A DNA stretch of 64,000 nt. Source: Aromatoleum toluclasticum ATCC 700605. GTDB lineage: Bacteria > Pseudomonadota > Gammaproteobacteria > Burkholderiales > Rhodocyclaceae. The translations under genes were made by a program, and so were the position numbers. Below are positions 28,626 through 37,081 of the stretch, in pieces. The stretch lies in contig NZ_KB899512.1 in NCBI RefSeq assembly GCF_000378245.1, positions 1-64,000 of the forward strand, in the 5' to 3' direction. Every line of letters begins with the position of its first letter. The first letter of the stretch is position 1. The notes below the pieces were generated by a model, which was not told the origin of the DNA, did not search any database, and saw only the letters and a program-made list of their open reading frames with translations.

Positions 28626-28674
28626 TTGATTCGCGTCAACGCGGGCCCGACGCTGCCGAACTATGGTTGCGGAG
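28626..28674 (+). promoter_or_regulatory. FNR/Anr-type promoter of ubiUVT
   Basis: TTGATTCGCGTCAA at 28626-28639 matches the FNR/Anr consensus TTGAT-N4-ATCAA at 9 of 10 positions. A -10-like TATGGT lies at 28662-28667, putting the expected transcription start near 28674. The FNR site would then be centred at -41.5, the class II activator position. This also argues for the ubiU start at 28696 and against the ATG at 28663. Confidence 0.72.
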
Positions 28675-28695
28675 CTTTTTTCCCCAACCCCCGCC

Positions 28696-29709
28696 ATGAC
28701 CTCCAATACGAAAATCGAACTCGTCTGCCCGGCAGGTAGCCTGCCGGCGCTGAAGACGGCCATCGACCATGGAGCCGACTGCGTCTACCTCGGCTTCAAG
28801 GACGCGACCAACGCCCGCAACTTCACCGGCCTGAATTTCGACGCCAAGGCGATGACCGAAGGCGTGCGCTACGCCCACGACCGCAAGCGCAAGGTGCTGG
28901 TCGCTCTCAACACCTACCCGCAGGCCGGCAACTGGTCCGGCTGGACGGCGGCCGTGGACCGCGCCGCCGACCTCGGCATCGACGCGATCATCGTCGCCGA
29001 CCCGGGCCTGATGGCCTACGCACAGAAGAAGCACCCGCAGCTGCGCCTGCACCTGTCCGTGCAAGGCTCGGCGACCACCTACGAGGCGATCAACTTCTAC
29101 GCCGAGCGCTTCGGCATCCAGCGCGCCGTGCTGCCGCGCGTGCTGTCGCTGCCGCAGGTGCAGCACGTCATCGCCAACACCAAGGTCGAGATCGAGGTGT
29201 TCGGCTTCGGCGGCCTGTGCGTGATGGTCGAAGGCCGCTGCGCGCTGTCGGCCTACGCGACCGGCGAATCGCCCAACTGCAACGGAGCCTGTTCGCCCGG
29301 CAAGCACGTGCGCTGGGAACAGACGCCCCAGGGCATGGAAACGCGGCTGAACGGCATCCTCATCGACCGCTTCGACGACGGCGAGCGTGCCGGCTACCCG
29401 ACGCTGTGCAAGGGCCGCTTCGACGTGAACGGCGAGACCTACTACGCGATCGAGGAACCGACCAGCCTCAACACGCTGGAATTGCTGCCCGATCTGGCCC
29501 GTGCCGGCGTGCGCGCGATCAAGATCGAAGGCCGCCAGCGCAGCCCCGCCTACGTCGCGCAGGTCACGCGCGTGTGGCGCGAGGCGATCGACCGCGTGAT
29601 GCGCGACGCCGACAGCTTCGCCGTGCAGCCGGCGTGGATCGCCGAACTCGACAAGGTTTCCGAAGGCCGCAGCCATACGCTCGGCGCGTACTACCGGCCG
29701 TGGAAGTGA
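28696..29709 (+). CDS. ubiU: UbiU, oxygen-independent ubiquinone hydroxylation protein (U32 peptidase family)
   Basis: 337 residues, close to E. coli UbiU. With UbiV it hydroxylates the ubiquinone ring without oxygen. The [4Fe-4S] cysteines fit: Cys175, Cys182, Cys199 and Cys238 have the same spacing (7, 17, 39) as E. coli Cys169, Cys176, Cys193, Cys232. N-terminal ELVCPAGSLPALKTAIDHGA is typical of the U32 family. The start at 28696 is chosen because the predicted promoter places the transcript start at about 28674. UbiV follows after 8 bases. Confidence 0.93.
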   Translation: MTSNTKIELVCPAGSLPALKTAIDHGADCVYLGFKDATNARNFTGLNFDAKAMTEGVRYAHDRKRKVLVALNTYPQAGNWSGWTAAVDRAADLGIDAIIVADPGLMAYAQKKHPQLRLHLSVQGSATTYEAINFYAERFGIQRAVLPRVLSLPQVQHVIANTKVEIEVFGFGGLCVMVEGRCALSAYATGESPNCNGACSPGKHVRWEQTPQGMETRLNGILIDRFDDGERAGYPTLCKGRFDVNGETYYAIEEPTSLNTLELLPDLARAGVRAIKIEGRQRSPAYVAQVTRVWREAIDRVMRDADSFAVQPAWIAELDKVSEGRSHTLGAYYRPWK

Positions 29710-29717
29710 ACACCACC

Positions 29718-30614
29718 ATGAAAATCGCTCTGGGTCCCCTGCTCTACTACTGGTCGCGCCAGCAGACGCTGGAGTTCTACGCACAGGTCGCGGAAAGTCC
29801 CGCCGACATCGTCTATCTCGGCGAGACGGTGTGCTCGCGCCGCCACGAACTGCGCGCCGAAGACTGGCTCGACGTCGCCGCGATGCTCAAGGCTGCCGGC
29901 AAGGAAGCCGTGCTGTCCTCGCAGTCACTGATCGAGTCCGAATCCGACCTCAAGGCCCTGCGCCGCGTCATCGCGCAGGACGAATTCCGCGTCGAGGCCA
30001 ACGACATGTCGGCGGTGAACCTGCTGACCAAGGCCGGCCGCCGCGACTGGATCGCCGGCCCGACGCTCAACATCTTCAACCCGCAGACGCTGTCGATGAT
30101 GGCCGAAGCGGGCGCGACGCGCTGGATGGCGCCGCCCGAGATGTCCGGCGCCGTGCTGGCCGAACTCCTCGCCTCCGGCGCCCCCGCGATCGAGACCGAA
30201 GTGCTCGCCTGGGGGCGGCTACCGCTCGCCCATTCGGCGCGCTGCTTCACCGCCCGCCACTACAACCTGCAGAAGGACACCTGCGAGTTCAAATGCCTGG
30301 GCATGAAGGACGGCCTCGTGCTGCGCACCCGCGAAGGCGAGCCCTTCCTGACCCTCAACGGCGTGCAGACGCAGTCCGCGCGCGTGCACAACCTGCTCGG
30401 CGACCTGCCGACGCTGCGCGACACGGCCCAGGTGCTGCGCGTGAGCCCGCAGGGCGACGACACCGTGCGCGTGCTCGAACTCTTCCGCGACGCGATCACC
30501 GGCACGCTGTCGCCGCAGGACGCCTTCGCCCAGAGCAAGGCGCTGATGGTCGAGGCCCCGTGCAACGGCTTCTGGCACGGCCGCCCCGGCGTCGAACAGT
30601 ACGTCTCCGCCTGA
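29718..30614 (+). CDS. ubiV: UbiV, partner of UbiU in anaerobic ubiquinone synthesis
   Basis: 298 residues. MKIALGPLLYYWSRQQTLEFY is a typical UbiV start. The four cluster cysteines are Cys39, Cys176, Cys189 and Cys193, matching Cys39, Cys180, Cys193 and Cys197 of E. coli UbiV. Forms a heterodimer with UbiU and takes part in O2-independent ring hydroxylation. The gene is 8 bases after ubiU and 25 bases before ubiT, so the three form one operon under the FNR-like promoter. Confidence 0.94.
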   Translation: MKIALGPLLYYWSRQQTLEFYAQVAESPADIVYLGETVCSRRHELRAEDWLDVAAMLKAAGKEAVLSSQSLIESESDLKALRRVIAQDEFRVEANDMSAVNLLTKAGRRDWIAGPTLNIFNPQTLSMMAEAGATRWMAPPEMSGAVLAELLASGAPAIETEVLAWGRLPLAHSARCFTARHYNLQKDTCEFKCLGMKDGLVLRTREGEPFLTLNGVQTQSARVHNLLGDLPTLRDTAQVLRVSPQGDDTVRVLELFRDAITGTLSPQDAFAQSKALMVEAPCNGFWHGRPGVEQYVSA

Positions 30615-30639
30615 ATCCGTTTTCCTGGAGTCACATCCG

Positions 30640-31143
30640 ATGAGCAGCTTCCGCATCCCGGCCTTCACGCTCCCCGCGCCGCTCGCGCGCATCGCGGCTC
30701 ACCTGCCGCAGCGCCCGCCGACCCTCGCGCTGACCACGGCGCTCAACCTCGCGCTCGGCCGCGTGCTGTCGCGCGAGGACCTCGAGCCGCTGAGCGGCCG
30801 CCACCTGCGCATGCGCGTGCGCGACGCCGGCCTGACACTCGACTTCACGCTCGGCCCGCGCGGCTTCGTGCCGCTGTCGAGCGGCGGCGAGCCCGACCTC
30901 ACGCTGACCGCCAACGTGCGCGACTACATCGCGCTCGCGCTGCGCGAGGAAGATCCCGACACGCTGTTCTTCGGCCGCCGCCTGCTGATGGAAGGCGCGA
31001 CCGACCTCGGCCTGCTGGTGAAGAACACGCTCGACGCCGTCGACTGGGACGCCCTGCACGCGGAATATGCACCCTCCAGCGTGCTGCGCCGCCTCAACCC
31101 GCTCACCCGCAGCCGTCCGCAGCAGTCGCTCGGGGCGCACTGA
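30640..31143 (+). CDS. ubiT: UbiT, SCP2-domain lipid carrier for anaerobic ubiquinone synthesis
   Basis: 167 residues with an SCP2 sterol-carrier fold (LRMRVRDAGLTLDFTL, GEPDLTLTANVRDYIALAL, DTLFFGRRLLMEGATDLGLLVKNTLD). UbiT takes the place of UbiJ under anaerobic conditions by binding hydrophobic ubiquinone intermediates. GGAG precedes the ATG at 30640. Third gene of the ubiUVT operon. A perfect REP-like hairpin follows 19 bases after the stop and may end the transcript. Confidence 0.9.
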   Translation: MSSFRIPAFTLPAPLARIAAHLPQRPPTLALTTALNLALGRVLSREDLEPLSGRHLRMRVRDAGLTLDFTLGPRGFVPLSSGGEPDLTLTANVRDYIALALREEDPDTLFFGRRLLMEGATDLGLLVKNTLDAVDWDALHAEYAPSSVLRRLNPLTRSRPQQSLGAH

Positions 31144-31161
31144 GCGGTCTGCGCACACAAT

Positions 31162-31193
31162 CCTGTGGGAGCGGCTTCAGCCGCTCCCACAGG
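31162..31193. repeat. REP-like palindrome after ubiT
   Basis: A perfect 15-bp inverted repeat: 31162-31176 pairs with 31179-31193, leaving a 2-base loop. The sequence CCTGTGGGAGCGGCT is of the GTGGGAGCGGC type dispersed in several proteobacterial genomes, and half of it recurs at 8392-8404. It can stabilise or end the ubiUVT mRNA. Confidence 0.75.
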
Positions 31194-31269
31194 GCGGCTC
31201 CCCCACCGGGCTCATCCACCCGACATCCGCGCTAGAATCGGGGTTCCGAATCACGCCCCGACCCGCCCG

Positions 31270-32349
31270 ATGCCTCTTGCGCGTGCCGTGTCATCCCTGC
31301 CGCGCCACCTCGCCTTCGCGTACGGACTGCTGATCGTCTACGCGTGCCTGCACCCGCTCACCGGCTGGCGGCCGACCGGGCTGCCGCTGCTCGACTTCCT
31401 CGCCGCGCCCTGGCCCAAGTACTACCGCAGTGCCGACATCGTCCTCAACGTGCTCGGCTTCCTGCCCTTCGGCTTCGTCCTCGCGCCCGCCCTGCCGCAG
31501 CGAATCGGGCGCGTCGCGGGCGTCGCGGGAGCCACGCTCATCGCGGCGCTCCTGTCCTTCTCGATGGAAGTGACGCAGAATTTCCTGCCGACGCGCGTCC
31601 CGTCGAACGTCGATCTCGCCTGCAACACCACGGGCGCCCTGCTCGGGGCGCTGGCCGGCGCACGCTGGGGCCACCCGCTGTTCGACCAGAGCGGCTGGCT
31701 GCACCGCTGGCGCTCGGCGCGCATCATCCCCGGACACATGGGCGACCTTGGGCTGATCCTGCTGGGCCTGTGGCTGCTCGCGCAGTTCACGCCCGACCGC
31801 GTACTGTTCGGCAGCGGCGACCTGCGCCAGCTGCTGGGCCTGCCGACGCCGCTGCACTTCGAGCCCGAACGCTACATCCTGCTCGAGACCGTGCAGGTCG
31901 CGATCACGATCGTCGGCGTGGGGCTGTTCGCACGCTGCATGATGCGCAGCGCCTCGCCATGGCCGGTCGCACTGCTCCTGCTGCTGGGCATGGGCGCGAA
32001 ATCGGTCGCGACCGCATCCTTCTACATCCCCGGGGAGGCGCTGCTGTGGCTCACGCCGGGTACGCGCCAGGGGCTGCTGCTGGGCCTGCTCGTGCTCGCC
32101 GCGGCGCTGCTGCTGGCGAGCGTGTTGCAACACGCGCTCGCCGGCGTCGCGCTGCTCGCGGCCACCAGCCTCACCAACCTGCTGCCCGAGAACCCCTACT
32201 TTGAGGTCGGCCACCACATGCTCGGCCAGGGCAACTTCCTCAACTTCCACGGCCTCACCGAACTCAGCGCCAACCTGTGGCCCTTCCTCGCGCTCGCCTA
32301 CCTGTCCGCGGTGGGCCTGTGGCGCGGGGAGCATCTCACGCGGCGCTGA
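31270..32349 (+). CDS. VanZ-like family membrane protein
   Basis: 359 residues with about nine to ten hydrophobic segments. The N-terminal third contains the VanZ-type pattern: SADIVLNVLGFLPFGFVLAP, then a SMEVTQNFLPTRVPSNVDLACNTTGALLG block, where the Glu-x-x-Gln and Arg/Asp residues are conserved. VanZ relatives are poorly understood; VanZ itself lowers teicoplanin binding in Gram-positives. The C-terminal half adds further helices not found in short VanZ proteins. The ATG at 31270 is chosen because an earlier frame start lies within the repeat region. Function unknown. Confidence 0.75.
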   Translation: MPLARAVSSLPRHLAFAYGLLIVYACLHPLTGWRPTGLPLLDFLAAPWPKYYRSADIVLNVLGFLPFGFVLAPALPQRIGRVAGVAGATLIAALLSFSMEVTQNFLPTRVPSNVDLACNTTGALLGALAGARWGHPLFDQSGWLHRWRSARIIPGHMGDLGLILLGLWLLAQFTPDRVLFGSGDLRQLLGLPTPLHFEPERYILLETVQVAITIVGVGLFARCMMRSASPWPVALLLLLGMGAKSVATASFYIPGEALLWLTPGTRQGLLLGLLVLAAALLLASVLQHALAGVALLAATSLTNLLPENPYFEVGHHMLGQGNFLNFHGLTELSANLWPFLALAYLSAVGLWRGEHLTRR

Positions 32350-32422
32350 GCGGCCCGACGGCTATAATCGCTCGCATTGCGGAGCGGCCCGGCGCCGGCG
32401 CCGCCACCTCCCGGAGTCCCCG

Positions 32423-32743
32423 ATGAGTTATTTCAAGCACCACGTTTTCTTCTGCTGCAATCAGCGCGAACCCGGCAACACCTGCTGCAACGACCACAAG
32501 GCGACGGTCATGCAGACCTACGCCAAGGACCGCATCGCCGCGCTGGGGCTCAAGGGCCGCGGCAAGATCCGCATCAACAAGGCCGGCTGTCTCGACCGCT
32601 GCGACGAGGGGCCCGTGCTGGTCGTGTACCCGGACAACGTCTGGTACACCTACATCGACCAGGACGACATCGACGAGATCATCAATGAGCATCTCGTCCA
32701 TGGCCGCGTCGTCGAACGCCTGCGCCTGCCGGATAACGCATGA
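32423..32743 (+). CDS. Thioredoxin-like [2Fe-2S] ferredoxin
   Basis: 106 residues. FFCCNQREPGNTCC near the N-terminus and KAGCLDRCDEGP (Cys56, Cys60) with VYPDNVWYTYI are the hallmarks of the thioredoxin-fold 2Fe-2S ferredoxin family related to NuoE. Cluster ligands are expected among Cys11/12, Cys21/22, Cys56 and Cys60. Its redox partner is unknown. It overlaps the next hydrolase gene by 4 bases (ATGA), so the two are translationally coupled. Confidence 0.87.
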   Translation: MSYFKHHVFFCCNQREPGNTCCNDHKATVMQTYAKDRIAALGLKGRGKIRINKAGCLDRCDEGPVLVVYPDNVWYTYIDQDDIDEIINEHLVHGRVVERLRLPDNA

Positions 32744-33387
32744 CCCGGCCGCAGCCTCCCGAGAGCGTCCTGCTGCGCGGACGCGACGGCGCGATCGAGG
32801 CGCTGATCGACACCCCCGAACGGGTGCGCGGCATCGCGCTGGTGTGCCACCCGCACCCGCTGTTCGGCGGCACCAACACCAACAAGATCGTGCATACGCT
32901 GGCGCGCACGCTGCGCGAGCTGGGCTACGCGGTCGTGCGCCCGAACTTCCGCGGCGTCGGCAAGAGCGAAGGCGAGCACGACCACGGCAGCGCCGAAACC
33001 GAGGACATGCTCTCGGTGATCGCGTGGATGCAGTCGCGCTGGGGCACCCTGCCGCTCGCGCTGGGCGGCTTCTCCTTCGGCGCCCACGTGCAGACGCGCG
33101 TCGCCGCGCGGCTCGCCGACGGCATGACGCCCGCGCACCGCATCGTGCTGGTCGGCACCGCGGCGGGCGACGTGAGCGGCGCACGCAGCTACACCACCGG
33201 CCCCGTACCGAAGGACACGCTGGTGATCCACGGCGAGGAAGACGACACCGTTCCCCTCGCGAACGTGCTCGACTGGGCGCGGCCGCAGAACCTGCCCGTG
33301 GTCGTCGTACCGGGCGCGGACCACTTCTTCCACGCCCGCCTCACCCTCATCCACGACATCATCCTGCGCAACTGGGCGCCGCTGTGA
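32740..33387 (+). CDS. Alpha/beta-fold hydrolase
   Basis: 215 residues. GIALVCHPHPLFGGTNTNKIVHTLA and VVRPNFRGVGKSEGEHDHG are typical of a small dienelactone-hydrolase-like family. The nucleophile elbow is GFSFGA (Ser), an Asp follows in EEDDTVP, and the catalytic His is in GADHFFH. No signal peptide, so cytoplasmic. Translationally coupled to the ferredoxin gene upstream and followed after 28 bases by a GST gene. Substrate unknown. Confidence 0.82.
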   Translation: MTRPQPPESVLLRGRDGAIEALIDTPERVRGIALVCHPHPLFGGTNTNKIVHTLARTLRELGYAVVRPNFRGVGKSEGEHDHGSAETEDMLSVIAWMQSRWGTLPLALGGFSFGAHVQTRVAARLADGMTPAHRIVLVGTAAGDVSGARSYTTGPVPKDTLVIHGEEDDTVPLANVLDWARPQNLPVVVVPGADHFFHARLTLIHDIILRNWAPL

Positions 33388-33415
33388 GCGGCGCGCCACT
33401 TCACCGGAGAACGCC

Positions 33416-34027
33416 ATGAAGCTCTTCGCCTCGCTGACCAGCCCCTACGCACGCAAGATCCGCATCATCCTCGCGGAAAAGTCCCTGCCTTACGAGCTGA
33501 TCGTCGATTCGCCGTGGGAGGCGAACACGCGCATCCCCGACGTGAATCCGCTGGGCAAGGTGCCCGCACTCGAGACCGACGACGGCGAGGTGTTCTTCGA
33601 TTCGCCGGTGATCGCGGGCTATCTCGAGATCATCGCCGGCGCCCCGAAACTCCTGCCGGCCGACCCGCTCGAAGCGCTCCGCGTGCGCCAGATCGAGGCG
33701 CTCGCCGACGGCGTGACCGACGCCGCGGTGCTCGCGCTGCTCGAATCGCGCCGCCCCGAGGGCCTGCGCAGCGAACCCGAGATCGACCGCCAGATCGACA
33801 AGGTCGACCGCGCGCTCGACGCGCTCGAAACGCGCGCGAGCGGACGCGACTGGATGTACGGCAACGCGATAAGCCTGGGCGACATCGCCGTCGCCGTCGC
33901 GCTCGGCTACCTCGACCTGCGCTTCCCGCAGCATGAATGGCGCCGCGAGCACCCCTCGCTGGCCGCCCTTGCACGGCGCATGTTCGCGCGTCCGAGCTTC
34001 ACCACGACGAAGCCGCCGGTCGGCTGA
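33416..34027 (+). CDS. Glutathione S-transferase family protein
   Basis: 203 residues. N-terminal thioredoxin-like domain ([42 protein letters not shown]) contains the conserved cis-proline VPAL and the Asp-Ser glutathione-binding pair; the C-terminal helical domain has the [18 protein letters not shown] motif. It resembles the YibF branch of bacterial GSTs. Cytoplasmic. Follows the hydrolase gene by 28 bases and is followed after 4 bases by an ABC exporter ATPase gene. Substrate not predictable. Confidence 0.85.
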   Translation: MKLFASLTSPYARKIRIILAEKSLPYELIVDSPWEANTRIPDVNPLGKVPALETDDGEVFFDSPVIAGYLEIIAGAPKLLPADPLEALRVRQIEALADGVTDAAVLALLESRRPEGLRSEPEIDRQIDKVDRALDALETRASGRDWMYGNAISLGDIAVAVALGYLDLRFPQHEWRREHPSLAALARRMFARPSFTTTKPPVG

Positions 34028-34031
34028 TGCC

Positions 34032-35012
34032 GTGACGGGAGTGCCCGCTGCAATCCGTGACCTCGCCCTCGCCAGCCCGCTGGAGATCCGCGGGCTGCGC
34101 AAGCGCTACGGCGACAACGAGGTCGTCGCCGGCATCGACCTCCGCCTGCGCGCAGGCGAATGCTTCACGCTGCTGGGCCCCAACGGCGCAGGCAAGACCA
34201 CGACGCTGCGCTGCGCGCTGGGCCTCACCCGCCCCTCGGGCGGCGAGATCTTACTCGCCGGCCTGCCGGTGCCCGAGCGTGCGCGCGAGGCGCGCATGCG
34301 GGTGGGCGTGGTGCCGCAGCAGGACAACCTGGACCCCGACTTCACCTGCGCCGAGAACCTCCTCGTGTATGGCCGCTACTTCGGCCTCGACGACGCGACG
34401 ATCACGGCACGCATCCCCGAACTGCTGGCCTTCGCCGGTCTGGAAAGCAAGCGCGACGCGCGCATCCAGTCGCTGTCGGGCGGCATGAAGCGGCGCCTGA
34501 CGCTCGCGCGCGCGCTCGTGAACCGCCCCGACCTGCTGATCCTCGACGAGCCGACGACCGGCCTCGATCCGCAGGCACGCCACCTGATCTGGGAGCGCCT
34601 CAAGCAGCTGACCCGCAACGGCACGACCGTGCTGCTGACGACGCACTTCATGGACGAGGCCGAGCGCCTCGCCGACCGGCTCGCGATCCTCGACGCCGGG
34701 CGCATGCTCACCGAGGGCAGCCCGCGCGAAGTGATCGCGGCGCAGATCGAGGCGCAGGTCGTCGAGGTGTATGGCGACTGGAACGGTGCCGCGCGCAACG
34801 GTACGAGCGGCGCACAGGCCTGGGCGGAGGCGCACGCGGGTGCGTTCGCGCGCCGCTACGAAGTGAGCGGCGAGACCGCCTTCTGCTACCTCGACGACGC
34901 GGCGCCGCTGATGGCCCACCTCGCGGAGCAGCAGGGGCTGCGCTACCTGCGCCGGCCGGCGAACCTCGAGGATGTGTTCCTCAAGCTCACCGGCCGCGAC
35001 CTGCGCGACTGA
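34032..35012 (+). CDS. ABC transporter ATP-binding protein, NodI/DrrA-like exporter
   Basis: About 326 residues. Walker [12 protein letters not shown]-loop [13 protein letters not shown], signature [15 protein letters not shown], Walker [14 protein letters not shown] and the switch His ([14 protein letters not shown]) are all present. A C-terminal extension of about 80 residues is normal for NodI/DrrA proteins. The start is uncertain: GTG at 34032 or at 34041, neither with a strong Shine-Dalgarno sequence. Paired with the NodJ-like permease 13 bases downstream. These exporters move lipids, oligosaccharides or drugs out; the substrate here is unknown, and no nodulation genes are near. Confidence 0.87.
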   Translation: MTGVPAAIRDLALASPLEIRGLRKRYGDNEVVAGIDLRLRAGECFTLLGPNGAGKTTTLRCALGLTRPSGGEILLAGLPVPERAREARMRVGVVPQQDNLDPDFTCAENLLVYGRYFGLDDATITARIPELLAFAGLESKRDARIQSLSGGMKRRLTLARALVNRPDLLILDEPTTGLDPQARHLIWERLKQLTRNGTTVLLTTHFMDEAERLADRLAILDAGRMLTEGSPREVIAAQIEAQVVEVYGDWNGAARNGTSGAQAWAEAHAGAFARRYEVSGETAFCYLDDAAPLMAHLAEQQGLRYLRRPANLEDVFLKLTGRDLRD

Positions 35013-35025
35013 AGAGACCGCTCCG

Positions 35026-35823
35026 ATGGCGACCATCCCCCTCCGCTCGACCTTCCGCGCCCCGCGCCTGTCGCGCCGCTTCGTGCCGGTGTGGCAGCGC
35101 AACTTCCTCGTGTGGCGCAAGCTCGCGCTGCCCTCGGTGCTGGGCAACCTCGCCGACCCGATGATCTACCTCTTCGGCCTCGGCTTCGGCATCGGCATGC
35201 TGGTGCCCGAGATCGGCGGCGTGTCCTACATCAGCTTTCTCGCCGCCGGCATGGTGTGCTCGTCGACGATGAACAGCGCATCCTTCGAGGTGCTGTACTC
35301 GTCCTTCTCGCGGATGCACGTGCAGCGGACCTGGGACGCGATCATGAACGCACCGGTGGAGCTCGACGACATCGTGTTCGCGGAGCTGGTGTGGGCGGCG
35401 TCGAAGGCACTGCTGTCGGGCGTCGCGATCCTCGGCGTGATCGTCGTGTTCGGCCTCGTCGACAGCCGCTACGTGCTGTGGCTGCTGCCGCTGATCTTCC
35501 TGATCGGGCTGAGCTTCGGCGCGCTCGGTCTGGTGATGACCTCGGTCGCGCCGAGCTATGACTTTTTCATGTACTACTTCACCCTCTTCATCACGCCGAT
35601 GACGCTGTTGTCCGGCGTGTTCTTCCCCGCCGAACAGCTACCGGCCGCGGTGCAGGCCGCCGCTTCGCTGCTGCCGCTCGCGCACGCGGTCGAACTCGCG
35701 CGCCCGCTGCTGCTGGGGAAACTGCCCGACGACATCCTGCTGCATCTGGCCGTGCTCGCAGCCTACGGCGTCGGTGGTTTCTGGGTCGCGCTGGGGCTGA
35801 CGCGGCGGCGGCTGCTCGGCTGA
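35026..35823 (+). CDS. ABC-2 type permease, NodJ-like
   Basis: 265 residues with six predicted transmembrane helices. Contains the ABC-2 family sequences VWRKLALPSVLGNLADPMIYLFGLG and YFTLFITPMTLLSGVFFPAEQLP. Forms the membrane part of the exporter with the preceding ATPase. The ATG at 35026 is favoured because the protein then begins with a basic N-terminus before the amphipathic entry helix; an earlier ATG at 34972 lies inside the ATPase gene. Convergent with the DUF1992 gene, with 13 bases between their ends. Confidence 0.86.
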   Translation: MATIPLRSTFRAPRLSRRFVPVWQRNFLVWRKLALPSVLGNLADPMIYLFGLGFGIGMLVPEIGGVSYISFLAAGMVCSSTMNSASFEVLYSSFSRMHVQRTWDAIMNAPVELDDIVFAELVWAASKALLSGVAILGVIVVFGLVDSRYVLWLLPLIFLIGLSFGALGLVMTSVAPSYDFFMYYFTLFITPMTLLSGVFFPAEQLPAAVQAAASLLPLAHAVELARPLLLGKLPDDILLHLAVLAAYGVGGFWVALGLTRRRLLG

Positions 35824-35836
35824 GGACCGGGCTGCG

Positions 35837-36172
35837 TCAGCGGCGCAACAGCGTCCCGAGGGTCACCACGAGCATGCCGAGGCGGCGCCGGATGTGCGCC
35901 TTTTCGGCCTCGTCGCCCCCCTCGCCTTCCTCGCCTTCCCCGGCTTCGGCGAGCGCCTTGCGCAACGCCGCGATCTCCCGCCGCAGCAGCACCTCCTGCG
36001 GCACGAAGCCGGCGTTCTTCAGGATGCGGTTGACCATCCTCTGCTCGGGCGACTGGAAGGGCTCGTCGTCGAACACGAGCGGCCTGCCCGCCCCCGGCAG
36101 ATGATCGAGCTCGCCGCGCCGGATCGCGTCGGCGATGCGCTGCTCGGCAAGGATGTCGAAGATCGATGCCAT
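35837..36172 (-). CDS. DUF1992 (DnaJ-homologue C28-like) protein
   Basis: 111 residues. MASIFDILAEQRIADAIRRGELDHLPGAGRPL followed by PEQRMVNRILKNAGFVPQEVLLRREIAALR is the conserved DUF1992 domain. The C-terminus has an acidic stretch (EAGEGEEGEGGDEAE) and a basic end. Function unknown. The frame continues upstream without a stop, but the domain begins exactly at the ATG at 36172. Divergent from the TetR gene. Confidence 0.82.
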   Translation of the reverse strand: MASIFDILAEQRIADAIRRGELDHLPGAGRPLVFDDEPFQSPEQRMVNRILKNAGFVPQEVLLRREIAALRKALAEAGEGEEGEGGDEAEKAHIRRRLGMLVVTLGTLLRR

Positions 36173-36363
36173 GTCGCTCGTATCGGTAGAGTCCCGTCTT
36201 CCGCAACCCGATTCTTCAATGATAGCGCCCGGCGGGGCCGGCGACCGAGCTGCAAGCGGACGAGTTGCCGATGGCGTCCCCGCGCGAACGCGCGATCGTC
36301 GGTGCGATCGGATAACTGAAAGGGACAACTGAAAACCACAACCGAAATGTCGGTTGAGATTTC

Positions 36364-36378
36364 TAGGCATGCGGTCTA
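36364..36378. promoter_or_regulatory. TetR/AcuR operator candidate in front of acuR
   Basis: TAGGCATGCGGTCTA is a 15-bp pseudo-palindrome (TAG-N-C, 5 bases, GTCTA), 10 bases before the regulator start codon. It matches the arrangement of TAGTCGTTTAGTCTA at 37042-37056 before acuI. Similar TAGAC/GTCTA boxes are bound by the TetR-family NemR. Confidence 0.6.
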
Positions 36379-36388
36379 ATATTCGGAC

Positions 36389-37024
36389 ATGGATCCTGCC
36401 GCCTCCCTCCCCCGTCGCCCTCGCGGCCGCCCGACGCGCCACGGGCACAACTATGCGGACACACGCGAACTGCTGATCCGGCGCGGCACGGAACTGCTGA
36501 CCGAGCGCGGCGTCAGCGCGACGGCGCTCGACGAGGTGCTGAAGTCGGTCGGCGTGCCGAAAGGGTCTTTCTATCACTACTTCCCGAGCAAGGACGCCTT
36601 CGTCCTCGCGACGCTGGATTCCTATGCCGCCTACCTGCTGCGCAAGCTCGACCGCCACCTCGGCGACACGAGCCTCGCTGCGCTTGCGCGCCTGCAGTCT
36701 TTCGTTGACGACGCCTGCCGGGGCGTGGAGCGCTTCGACTTCACGCGCGGCTGCCTCGTGGGCAATCTCGGTCAGGAAGTCAGCTGTCTGGACGCGGAGA
36801 TCCGGCGGCGGCTGGAGGAAATTTTCCTGGCCTGGGAAGCGCGCGTCGCCGACTGCCTGCAGGACGCCGTCACCGCCGGCGAACTGCCCGCAGGCACCGA
36901 TTGCGCGGGCCTGTCGCACGCATTCTGGATCGGCTGGGAAGGCGCGATCCTGCGCGCTCGGCTGATGCGTTCGACCGAGCCGATGCGCGCGTTCTTCCGT
37001 CTTTTCAGGGCCGCACTGCGGTGA
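36389..37024 (+). CDS. acuR: TetR-family regulator, AcuR-like
   Basis: 211 residues. The N-terminal helix-turn-helix is ADTRELLIRRGTELLTERG, then TALDEVLKSVGVPKGSFYHYF. The ligand domain contains FTRGCLVGNLGQEVS, the cysteine-bearing motif typical of AcuR and NemR relatives, which respond to acrylate or electrophiles. It stands 57 bases before acuI in the same direction, as in the acuR-acuI unit of Rhodobacter. Two matching 15-bp sites, one before each gene, suggest that it represses both. The ligand is inferred, not shown. Confidence 0.82.
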   Translation: MDPAASLPRRPRGRPTRHGHNYADTRELLIRRGTELLTERGVSATALDEVLKSVGVPKGSFYHYFPSKDAFVLATLDSYAAYLLRKLDRHLGDTSLAALARLQSFVDDACRGVERFDFTRGCLVGNLGQEVSCLDAEIRRRLEEIFLAWEARVADCLQDAVTAGELPAGTDCAGLSHAFWIGWEGAILRARLMRSTEPMRAFFRLFRAALR

Positions 37025-37041
37025 TTTTTTGCGTCTATTTG

Positions 37042-37056
37042 TAGTCGTTTAGTCTA
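37042..37056. promoter_or_regulatory. TetR/AcuR operator candidate in front of acuI
   Basis: TAGTCGTTTAGTCTA repeats the layout of the site before acuR (TAG-N-C, 5 bases, GTCTA). An extra half-site GTCTATTT occurs at 37033-37040 and again at 37052-37059, 19 bases apart. The site is 26 bases before the acuI start codon and overlaps the likely promoter, which fits repression. Confidence 0.62.
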
Positions 37057-37081
37057 TTTATTCCGACAAGGAGCGAACACG

